A stretch of 64,000 nt of DNA from Rhododendron vialii. Lineage: Eukaryota; Streptophyta; Magnoliopsida; Ericales; Ericaceae. The position numbers and the translations under genes were made by a program. The stretch is from contig NC_080561.1 of NCBI RefSeq assembly GCF_030253575.1, positions 34,557,564 to 34,621,563 on the forward strand, written 5' to 3'. Below the pieces are notes generated by a model, which did not search any database, was not told the origin of the DNA, and was given only the letters and a program-made list of their open reading frames with translations. Shown here piece by piece: positions 19,240 to 28,620 of this stretch; position 1 is the first letter of the stretch, and each line of letters begins with the position of its first letter.

Positions 19240-20930
19240 AACCAGTTTCAAGGAACGTATGATAGAAACTGGCTTCATAATCCGTTACCTGAATGCAGGA
19301 CAAGGAGCATTGCACGTCAGTTTCTGAAATTCAGTTGTGAACAACTAGCCTAATTCCGCAACCATGTAACAACTGCATCAAAATATGAATGAAGTACGAA
19401 ACCAACATCTGCTTTCTGTAAATTATACTCGTGTACTGGCATTCTTTAGTTTTGGCAGCAATCAACGGAACCATTATCGGGAAAAGAAAAAAAAAATCTC
19501 TTTATAAGGTTGCTACCAAATGTCATGACAATCAAATGACCACTTTGTACTTTGGCATTCAAGAAGAGTGACCAACGCGTACATGAATCGTGATGTTGTC
19601 CATTAACAAACGGAGGTATCCAAACTGGAAACCTGATACCCCTGCATCCAAATTTCTAAATATGAGTTGCGAGGTTATTTACCAAAAAAATCAAACTTGC
19701 TCAGAGGTCCTGTCAAAATTCATGGAGGTAGACCGCATAGAGTAAGCTCTCTTTTTGAAATAAATCGCCTACATAAGAGTTCTGGGAAACGGCTGCATGC
19801 TTTCTACTGTTTCAATTTGTTTGTAAGTTCACGAACGGAACCACAAAATAGAAAGCCAAATACTGAAGAAATTTCGACGTTCTTAAACTGTTGGTCTAGA
19901 GAAAGAAAAACGATGAAAAAACGAAGAGGTGCAGATAAATTTTGTATCCGGACATGTCAAAAACCAAAGCTGGGAGATACCATTTCAGAAGCCTCACTCT
20001 TAGTCAAATCCTATAAAAGAAAAGAGTACTTATTAGGCTGGAACATTTGAAGAAAACATGGTTCAAAGCTACCATGGAAGTAGCAATTCGTGATCGAACT
20101 GAAACGCGTAGAAGATAGGGTAATGAAGGAATCTGATCAAACCACAATGGAACACAAGACAACTGAGCTGTAAATCAATTATGTTACGACCGCTGAACAA
20201 ACTTGGTTGACAAAGATAGTTTATGCGCTGCTAATGCAGCGGCTTGTCGAGCATTTGACAAACTAACACCATCCATTTCAAATAGAATTTTTCCAGTAGA
20301 AACACGAGCAATCCGACCCGTAGGATTTCCTTTTCCTCTTCCCATTCTGACTCCTGTAGATTTCTCGGTAACAGGGAGATCCGCAAAAACTCTTACCCAT
20401 ACCTTGCTATTTCTTCGGAATTGTCCGCTCATAGCACGATGGAATTGTCCGCTTATAGCCCGACGCGCTGCTTCAATGGCTCGATGTGAAAGACGACCCG
20501 CTCTACAACTTTGAATGCCATATCTTCCAAAACCAAGTTGTGGACCCATTCTTGTTCGCAAATAGTTAAACAATGGCGACTGACTTAAAAATCTTTTCCT
20601 ACAAAACAAACCAATTTGTGAAGTTGAGAGAGAATGCCGATTTCCAAGTCTTCCGCACGTTATCAAGTGTTTATCTCCTGTGAGTTTTCCATCTTGTTGC
20701 CCCTAAAACTTCCCAAACCTTTTCATATCAACCTGCAACGAATTCAGGGAAAGAGTTCAAGTTCCAACTTCAAAGCACATTTTCTTGTTAAAGAAATACC
20801 TAACAAACTTAACAGGCGCAAAAATAAAAACCAATCAGTTCAGACTCAATTCTTTCCCTTCCACAAAGATGCGAAATTGAAACTCCCAAGAAAAATAATT
20901 TTTACCTTCCATCTTGATGGGCAAAATTTC
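19240..20930 (-). pseudogene. Copied fragment of the threonine aldolase gene (one exon plus intron)
   Basis: This aligns with 58940-60037 and 60845-60960 of the threonine aldolase locus, same orientation. The exon at about 19266-19332 reads RIRLVVHN-stop-ISETDVQ..LSCIQ before a GT donor, so it holds an in-frame stop. Upstream exons and the last exon are absent. The copy also carries the rpl16 fragment described next, which the 59-kb copy lacks, and lacks the FBPase piece and MITE found there. Confidence 0.8.
20184..20666 (-). pseudogene. rpl16: Mitochondrial rpl16 fragment in an open 160-codon frame
   Basis: From about residue 41 the frame is unmistakably plant mitochondrial ribosomal protein L16, from QLGFGRYG through GQFHRAMSGQFRRN and RMGRGKGNPTG to KFVQRS and a stop; the normal N-terminus is missing. 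In its place are about 40 residues without Asp or Glu, rich in Arg and Ser (LFCRKRFLSQSP), which resemble a mitochondrial targeting sequence. That part derives from threonine aldolase intron DNA: 59,920-60,019 encodes a related stretch (MMTWGRFGKMH against MITCGRLGNRH). Two CGG codons stand where Trp is usual (GNPTGRIA, FVQRS), which suggests unedited organelle DNA rather than edited RNA as the source. It is most likely a nuclear insert of mitochondrial DNA; a working transferred gene cannot be excluded. Confidence 0.82.
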
Positions 20931-21139
20931 TGATTTTTCTAACATTCTTAACCACAAAGGAAACTCTAATAAATGACAAAAAACCTGACTGAGTACTTGA
21001 GAAAGATGATACCTCTAGAACAACCGATGACAGCAATACGAAACCAAGAAAGGATTCTAAGATGCTTAAACTTCTAAAAACAATAAACCATAGCTAGTGC
21101 TTTGATACCATGACAAATCTATTAGAGCAAGCATATTTT

Positions 21140-21830
21140 TTTGGAAAACGGCCAATCACTCGCTTAGGAAGACCCTCTTCTTATAATCCTCAATATTCTA
21201 TACAAGGAATGTTACAACTGTCAAATCCCAAAGATTAAGCTATTTACCACTAATTCCCCATACAAGTCAAAGATCCGACAACTGATTTGCTAGTCATAAG
21301 CCATCATACCGCTAAACAAATCATCTATTTTTGGTATGAAAATCAGCTCCAGAAATTCAGCTTTGATAGACTGTGCAGCAAAACATTGGCGCCTAACCCA
21401 CACTCGAGTGCCAAAAAATAGAGCGTGGGACGAATTCGTGTAACCCTTGTTGGGAGAGCTTTCTAAAATTCAACCCAAAAAACATCTACTGCCTCAATTT
21501 TAGCTGCAAATGCATAACAATAGACTTTCCAACTCCTCAAATCAATGCCCAAATATTGAAGTATAAAGATGCAAGACTTACTAAGTTCGAAGGATGAAGC
21601 CCAAATACTCATCAATGGCTTCAAAAACTCATACTTCCAATTTCTGTAAGTGAAGACATGAAAACTACTAAAACAAGTGGATTAAGCATAAAACTATACG
21701 ATTCGTCAGAGAAGATAGCTACTTTTGTTTGTATAACTGGATTATTAGTCACTCGTAGTCATATGAATTAAACAGGTATGTCGTTTCTGTACCAAAAATA
21801 TAGTTTATAAAATCAAGGAATTAACTAATA
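21140..21830 (-). other. Duplicon fragment shared with 7.2-7.5 kb and 40.6 kb
   Basis: The reverse complement matches 7.2-7.45 kb (for example GAAATCTCTCCCAACA against GAAAGCTCTCCCAACA). 21630-21700 matches 40635-40686 joined directly to 41642 onward, so it is the empty site of the hAT element at 40687-41633. Confidence 0.7.
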
Positions 21831-22695
21831 TTCTGAAGAATAGCGGTCAAGTCCAGGGTCGTCCGAAGAGGGTAAAAACCTAAGTCGCAATACTTCCAAT
21901 TAATTTCTAATTTAATTCAAAAGTAAATTGAAGTTGGATTTGATTAAACTAGAAAGCAATTAAAGGATTTGTAAATTGATTAGAAAAGGGACTAGGGTTT
22001 CTGATTCAATCTCCCCTTGTAACGCAATTGTTTCGAAACCTAGGGTTCATAGGAGTATTCAACATTAAACCAAACCACCGTAGAATAGCAATTCCAATCG
22101 ATAATCCCCAAAAATAGAATCAAGATTCGCACTCCGTATATACTATCTCAACACGGCACGGATCGTCTCACTGGATTTAACCAACGGCACAACCCGTCTC
22201 ACGTCGTATAGTCTATCTCAAAGCCTATCTCGAAACATTATAAACCATTGCATAACAGTGCTTGAAACCATTGATACAAACACATTCGAATGTTGAAAAA
22301 ATATAAAACTTTCATAAAACGTTATGAATCGACAAGTCATACAATCTAAGTCGAATATAAAACCCAAAGAATCAGACAACTACGCTACTTGGAGGAGACC
22401 TCCTCATCGCCCTAGCCGAGTAGTTTAGCCGCTCACAGTGAGAACAAATAATCGTGAAACAAATAAACTGCATTGAACAATAAACTAAAAGCTTTTCAGA
22501 GAATAAAAAGATTAAACCTGAAGCTTCTTTTCTCGTGTTGCTACTGCTCTGGCCGAGGCGTGATGAACAGCCGCACAGCTCAATTGCTCTCTGTATTGCG
22601 TGAGAAAAAAGGATCCTGATGGCAGCCCCCTTTCTGTGTTTATGCGTAAGAAAAAGATGTGTCCCTCAAACCCTTTTTCCTCTTCATTATATATA
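21831..22695. other. Unrecognised intergenic sequence
   Basis: No gene family was recognised. The stretch 21840-22520 has the look of transposon non-coding sequence (GGTCAAGTCCAGGGTCGT start, repeated CTCGTC/GTCTCA motifs), but no ends were found. Confidence 0.3.
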
Positions 22696-23033
22696 GCAGA
22701 AATGATACTCACACAGCAGAAACGCAAAGATTCTGTGCACAGATTGCTGTGTGGGGTCCACTACGGGTCTCACACAAGCTATCCAAGACGTTTATTAAAT
22801 GTAAAATATTTTTTTAAAGGCCCTCGTGAAATATCAGATCAATCCGATACATATTCTTGCGATCCAATCATATAACTTTTCATTATCCTGGAATTTGAAA
22901 AAAAGTTAAATGTTGGATCGAGCACTTTCAGCTATCGGATTGAATGGTTTGGATCATTTGTGTGGTACTCTTAGTGAGCCCCACAATGCGATCTGTACAC
23001 AGAATTTGTGTGTTTCTGTTGTGTAATAAGCCG
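22696..23033. mobile_element. Foldback MITE, GCAGAAATGAT family
   Basis: The arms pair across a centre near 22870 (GATTCTGTGCACAGAT with ATCTGTACACAGAAT, and GTGGGGTCCACTA with TAGTGAGCCCCAC). The left end, GCAGAAATGAT, matches the outer end of the foldback at 36480-36850. The target duplication is not clear. Confidence 0.7.
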
Positions 23034-23084
23034 AGATTTTGGCTTCCTTCCATTCACTCCAAATTCGTTAATGATTCCCACGTA

Positions 23085-23345
23085 GATTTTTGTGCGCATA
23101 TCATGCACATACATTTTTGTGGGGCCCATATCGAAATTTCACAAAATGATCCAAATCGCTCATGTTTTAAAAAATATTTTTTGAAAGATTCCTTTAAAAA
23201 ATCAGCTCCAATGAATATCGATAAGGGCTTTCTCAGATATCCGTTGAAACTGATTTTTTACAGGAACACTCCAAAAAATATTTTGAAAAAAAATGAGCGG
23301 TTCGGATCATTTTATAAAAACCCGGTATGGGCCCTAAAAAATGTA
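23085..23345. mobile_element. Foldback MITE related to the Mutator-type group
   Basis: The arms centred near 23225 pair (AAAATGATCC with GGATCATTTT; AAAAAATCAGCTCC with GAAACTGATTTTTT). It shares the GAGCGG..GGATCATTT and TTTTTTACAG motifs of the foldbacks at 36480 and 61.6 kb. Ends are approximate. Confidence 0.6.
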
Positions 23346-23349
23346 CTTA

Positions 23350-23806
23350 GAGCATCCGCAATGGGAATAATCAAAATCGATAACCAAAATGTGTCACGTC
23401 AGCATTTGATTATCCATTTAGTTCATAATCAAACCTAACAAACTTGATTTCTACATTGGTTATTTTTGTATCCCTATAAAAAAAATCCCCCTACAATACG
23501 CAATGCATCTATGTCCAATTGCAAACGAGTTTCAATCACGCACCCGACCACATCAAATTATTCGTCTCGATGGGACGATTCTAATGTGAGGTATTTTTTA
23601 ATTTTTTAGTTTTGAATTTAGTTATTGGGTTTGGTTATTGAGTTTTGGTTATTGGTAAAAGTTGTTAAGTTTGGTTATTCAAAGGTCAAAATTTGATGAG
23701 TTGCTAAGAGGTTGCTAAGTTGGTTATTACAATGTGAGCACTTTTTTGAGCAAACATTGCTAACTTTAGCAATCTTTTAATTTTGATTATTACATTATGG
23801 ATGCTC
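23350..23806. mobile_element. Harbinger/Tourist-type MITE
   Basis: The 457-bp element has inverted ends GAGCATCC..AATG and is flanked by TTA (23347-23349 and 23807-23809), the target preferred by PIF/Harbinger elements. The interior is AT-rich with many TTGGTTATT/AATAACCAA words. Confidence 0.82.
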
Positions 23807-23809
23807 TTA

Positions 23810-24522
23810 GGCCATCCACAGTGGTATAACCAAAAGTTAATTGTTTTTAAAGTTAACAATGTTGGTACAAAAAATGGCTCACAATGGTATAATCAAACTT
23901 AGCAACATCCTTATAAATAATCAAATTTTGGGCTTTGGATAACCAAAACTAGCAACCTTTTTCAATAATCAAAATTTGTGGATTCCACACCACATAAGTT
24001 AACTAGTTCCAAAATGTATAACATGTGTGTTTCAATTGGTATTTTTTTTTCTCTTCTTCGCCTACGCTATAGTTTCTCTACTTCACCCATAAACTATTTC
24101 TCTTTCTTTTCCTAAAAAAGGGAAGCTAATATACCTCGATCATCTACAATTCAACACATCATCGTCGGATTAAGGTATTTTACTCTTCTTTCCCATTTTT
24201 ATTTCCCCCCCCCCCCCCCCCCAAAAAAAAAAAAAAATCATAATAGGAGGGAAGAAAGTCACCGATTTTTCTCCAAAATTAAGAGAGGAAATCGATATAT
24301 TTTTGCCAAAAAAAAAACGTAAATGGAGAGAAGTGAATGACAGGAAATAGATGGGGAGAGAGAGTAAAATTGTAGTGGACCTTAATTTATTTTGGTTATG
24401 GATTAGAAGTGACCATTGTGAAGCTTAACATTGTTAAACTTAGCAACCTCTTAAGTGAATAAGCAAAAGCTGATGTGTCAACTTTTGATTATCCTTTTTT
24501 GATTATACCACTGTGGATGGCC
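23810..24522. mobile_element. Second Harbinger/Tourist-type MITE, abutting the first
   Basis: The 713-bp element has perfect inverted ends, GGCCATCCACAGTGGTATAA. TTA flanks it at 23807-23809 (shared with the previous element) and 24523-24525. It contains a run of 18 C followed by 15 A at 24205-24237. Confidence 0.88.
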
Positions 24523-24525
24523 TTA

Positions 24526-24850
24526 TATGATATGTGCAAAAAATATGTGCAAGTAGCACTGTTGCTCCAAATTGTAATTAATGGGCCCACTTTCCCAGCC
24601 ACAAATTAACCACGTGCAAAGACTAGCTTTTATTAAGAGTTCCACTAGGTAGCTAGGAATTTGATCCATTGCTTCTCTTTTTTTCCATCTCTTGACGGCA
24701 CTGTCTTTTGACACCAAAAAAATCCAATTCTGCGTATTAGCTCCAATGTTATCCATAGACTCTGTGAGTCCTGAAACACAATTAACTGGTATCAAATTCT
24801 AAATAGCTAGCGCACTAATCAGACATAACAAGTTTAAGTTTGGAGCGTAA
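24526..24850. other. Short intergenic stretch
   Basis: No gene or element was recognised up to the target duplication of the next solo LTR. Confidence 0.5.
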
Positions 24851-26868
24851 TGTGATAACCCGAATCTTGACCCTTAAAAAATTTGAATTGTATTTTTTAA
24901 AGTTTATTCTAAAAAGTTCCATCCGCAGTTAATCTTAGAATAATTTTTTTAGCCAACGGTTAATTTTTGAAAGTTTTCTAAGAACGAAGACCGAACAACA
25001 CAACCAAACTAGGAGTGATTCCATACTGTCGGTTGGCATGGATAATTTTCGTGGGCTACTTTAATCTCTCTCTTTTTCACGGAAAGAGATAAGGATTTTC
25101 TTAAGAGGAAAAATGGTCTGAAATTTAGTTGGAGGTAATTAATGAGTTGGCCCATGAAATTTCGTCGGTGGGATTTTGATTGACGGACTTGTATAATTTT
25201 GAGGTGGTGGGGCATTTCTATTGAAAAATTCTGCCACTATTAATTAGTGTTTCTCTCTCATTATGTCACTATTTCTATCTATAAACTCTATCTCAAAGTG
25301 ATCTGTTTCCCTCTCAGCATCAGCTCCCTCTCACTCACCTTTTCCCTCCTTGCGTTGTCCTCTTTTTCCCCCCTCCTCCCTCCTCTTTCTTTGCCGGCCA
25401 AAAACTGACGGCCGATCGACCTTCGGCTACCGCACCATTGCAATACTGTGCGCGGATGCTGTTACTACTGCGTGCTGACTTTGCTGGTTACTCATGCCCA
25501 TGGTTACCTCTAATACTGATAAAGATTTCACTGTGGATTGGTTATTTTCGCGGTTCACGTTTCAGAGATGAGTTACAAATATACCCTGGTTACATAAATT
25601 TTGTGAAATATTTTATAAATGCGTTTATTAAATGTATCGATATAAAAGGATGAGTTTACGAAAATAGGCGTCTTGTACGGAAGTGTCATAATGCATAACG
25701 AGCATAATTTGAGATGATATTTCAAGATGAGCATGGGATGAGTTTTAAAAGAAAGAATGAAATGATTTATTGTATCGAAACATCTGGGTGATGATTTGGC
25801 GCCCAAAGTGATAAAGGATATAGCCGGATATCCTATGGACTTGATATCATTTCCCAAAAGGTAGGGTCGCTCTCCCAAACAGTTGCCGGTGTTTCACCCA
25901 CGAAAGATGTTTAATTCGATATTGACGGTTTTGCAGTTTCGAGCCTGAAAAACTTGCACTTGATGATTGATTATTTTCTGTTTAGATTTTATCCTTGATT
26001 TGTTTAGTGGTACCAGCAATGCGCATGAAGGAAGAGTGATGATCCAAGACCAGGAGATACCTGAGAGTGATTATTTTAGATACTTAGGCTCAATTATTAG
26101 TAGAGATGGAAAGATTGCCGATAATGTAACCCATAGGATCCAAGTGGGGTAGCTCAAGTGGAGAAACGTTACTGATGTACTGCGTGACTAGAGGGTACCC
26201 ATAAAATTAAAAGAGAAAATTTTATAGAACTGCCATTAGACCAGCGATGCTTTACGGAACAAAATGTTGGCCTATTAAAGAACAACAGGTGAACAAGATG
26301 AGTATAGTGGAAATGAGAATGTTGAGGTGGATGTGTGGTAAGACTAGACGAGACAAGATTAGAAATGAAACGATTCGTGAGATGGTAGGTGTAGCACCCA
26401 TAGAAGAGAAGTTGAGGGAAAATAGGCTAAGGTGGTTTGGACATGTCTACTATATACCATGAGATGCAATAGTTAATAGAGCGGATATGATAGCTTTGGA
26501 TAGCAATGTTACGGGAAGGGGTAGACTTAAATTGACATTAAATGCTATAGTACGCAACGATTTGAGTATAGTAGGTTTGTGTGTGAACAAGTGGCTCTTG
26601 ACAGAGCTCAATAAAATTTGTGGTATTTTGAAAACATGTTTTTAATTCGGTGGTGCTAATTATATTGGATGTGCCACAGTATTGTAATTTTAAAGTATGT
26701 ATGTTGATTTCACTTTAGCCAGTTCTGGATGTATTTTCATGCTTCTACTTATAAATTTTTATAACTTGGAATCTGAAAGAATTTTATAAATTGGAATTAT
26801 ATAAGGCTGGGGTGATTCTAAAATCACTAGCCGGTTACGGCACTACCATGTGTATTTGGGTTGTGACA
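24851..26868. mobile_element. Solo LTR, 2018 bp, with a LINE fragment inside
   Basis: The block begins TGTGATAACCC and ends GGGTTGTGACA. A perfect 5-bp duplication, CGTAA, flanks it (24846-24850 and 26869-26873). No retrotransposon internal region adjoins either side, so it is a solo LTR of an LTR retrotransposon, probably Ty3/gypsy by size and ends. A LINE fragment nested within it shows that it is not recent. Confidence 0.85.
25990..26612 (+). mobile_element. RTE-type LINE 3' fragment, nested in the solo LTR
   Basis: The translated pieces match the C-terminal part of plant RTE-like reverse transcriptases: FRYLGSIISRDGKI, then [33 protein letters not shown] and RLRWFGHV. In-frame stops interrupt it, for example after HRIQVG and after RVPIK-preceding codons. 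Only the 3' portion of the element is present. Confidence 0.82.
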
Positions 26869-27221
26869 CGTAAATAGGTATATTTACGCACCTATCAACA
26901 TGGCTGTTAGTTCTTGTCGAAATAGGCATATTTACGCAAGAAATATTCTTCAGCCGTAACTAATCGTGTAAGTCCAACCGTTAGAAAAGCAACAGTCAAA
27001 TGTCCTACAGTCAATTAAAAAAAGTTGAAGCAATGGACCTCACCAATGAAGGAAACATTTTATTCCTCACTCCCAAAAAAAAGTGAACATCATTGTTTCA
27101 CGTAAATTATTTTATCTGAACTTGTGTCCTACGTGTAACGTTAGAAAGGCCCAAACCGAACACAAGAACAAATTCAAACACATTGTGCATTAACAAGAGT
27201 TGGGAAAGACAAATAAGACAT
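26869..27221 (-). pseudogene. Orphan 3' flank of an F-box gene (minus orientation)
   Basis: From about 26940 it matches the flank of F-box gene 2 at 41750-42030 (GTTGAAGCAATGGAC, CCAATGAAGGAAACATTT, GCATTAACAAGAGTTGGGAAAG). No F-box coding sequence follows; see 28140-28620 for the matching 5' flank. A 17-bp direct repeat (AATAGGyATATTTACGCA) lies at 26874 and 26920. Confidence 0.75.
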
Positions 27222-27516
27222 GAGAAAATTTACAATACACATCCTTTAAAAAGATGCACCATATGCAACTATTTTATGGTTCATTCATAATATTTTAGTG
27301 TATTTCATAACTTTTGTTATATAATTCATAACTTTTTAGCAGTACGATTCGTAACATTTTCATTATGATTCATAACATTTTGGTGTATTTTGTAACTTTT
27401 ATACGATTCGTAACTTTTTAGCAATACGATTCGTAACATTTTCTCTATAATTTATAACATTTTGTGAATGCATATGATACACACTCAAATGAGATGTGTG
27501 TATTGTAGTCGTTCTC
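27222..27516. mobile_element. Mutator-type MITE with CAATACAC ends
   Basis: The inverted ends GAGAAAATTTACAATACACATC and GAGAACGACTACAATACACAC differ slightly. A perfect 9-bp duplication, ATAAGACAT, flanks it (27213-27221 and 27517-27525). The flank of F-box gene 2 near 42.02 kb shows the empty site. The interior repeats ATTCATAACATTTT/GATTCGTAAC words. A relative lies at 54951-55198. Confidence 0.85.
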
Positions 27517-27529
27517 ATAAGACATAATC

Positions 27530-27711
27530 AAGAGAGCTGCTAATGGTACAGCAGCGGCCGTACAGCAGCCCAGTACAGATGGGGCGCCCGTCTCGGGTCC
27601 CGCAAAGATGATTGGAGCCGCTCATTTTGTTCAAAACATATTGTTTACGGTTCCTGTAAAAAAATCATCTCAATCCGATATTGGTAAAGGTGTTTACGAA
27701 TCATCCAACTT
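27530..27711. mobile_element. Single arm of a foldback element
   Basis: This matches one arm of the foldback at 36480-36850 (GGTCCCGCAAAGATGATTGGAGCCGCTCATTTTG, given here only as a location, 27595-27628). The second arm is missing. Confidence 0.6.
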
Positions 27712-27990
27712 TGCTTCAGAATTTGACATTCAAGACAAAGTGACAAACACATAACATGAATCATGATGTTGTCCGTTAACAATAGGAGGTATCTAAACTA
27801 GAAACCTGATACCCCTGCATCCAACTTTCTAAATATGAGTTGCGAGGTTATTTGCCAAAGAAGAATCGAACTTGCTCGGAGGTCCTGTCTAAATTCATGG
27901 AGGTAAACCGCATAGAGTAAGTTTTATTTTTGAAAAAATTCGCCTACATAAGAGTTCAGGGGAAACGGTCGCATGCTTCCTGTTGAAATA
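27712..27990 (-). pseudogene. Third copy of a threonine aldolase intron fragment
   Basis: It closely matches 19560-19800 (GAAACCTGATACCCCTGCAT, ATGAGTTGCGAGG, GTCCTGTC) and less closely 59225-59475. It starts and stops abruptly and holds no exon. Confidence 0.75.
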
Positions 27991-28139
27991 TGGCAAGCTT
28001 GATTTACACGTGAGAAATATGTTGAAGGCTTTGCCAAGAATTTGGATCAGGCTAAGAGATTTTGTCAAAGATTTATTGGATAAGAATTGGTCTTGAAAGT
28101 CTAATTTGGTAGGTGCACGGGTGATTTCATAAGATTTGT

Positions 28140-28620
28140 CTTTTGCTTGATTTAGAGCTTTTATCCTATGGTAGGCGTGCAAACCGTTGCCGCTATCAGA
28201 AAGTGACGTAGAAGAAAGCAAAAGCGCAGAGAAGATGAGAGGACCTGGAGACCCTGCCAAGCAGGGGTGTCGAGCACATCTCGGCAGTCCAAAAGTGTCT
28301 TGGAAGGCACAGATGTAAAGGTATCGAACGGATTTAAAAAAAAAGAAAAAGAAAAAGGAAAAAGATGTTTCAATCCGGGGCCGTTGATTCCGAGATGAAC
28401 GGCCGTATTGGCTGCTCGGCACTCTCTTGGCAAGGGTGCCGCTCGGCAGGGTCCCTGCGTACAGGCGGGTACGTTGTGAGCCCACGTCGGGCCTATGATC
28501 GAATTTGTTCATAGAGATTAGCAAGATTAGTTTTTGATTGGATTGCATTTATCTTTATGGAAATGATTTTGGCGACACTGAATGAAACCCGTCAAATTTA
28601 TTTTGTGTGGAAATATATGC
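28140..28620 (-). pseudogene. Orphan 5' flank of an F-box gene, with a MITE
   Basis: On the minus strand 28195-28228 repeats the F-box leader (CTCTGCGCTTTTGCTTTCTT), and 28466-28600 matches 38500-38690 upstream of the F-box pseudogene. A MITE with GACCCTGCC..GGCAGGGTC ends lies at about 28238-28465. With 26869-27221 it brackets a missing coding region. Confidence 0.7.

Noticed and set aside
27895-28548. Minus-strand frame of 217 codons
   Set aside because: It runs across a threonine aldolase intron fragment, F-box leader and a MITE; it is a chance frame through unrelated pieces.
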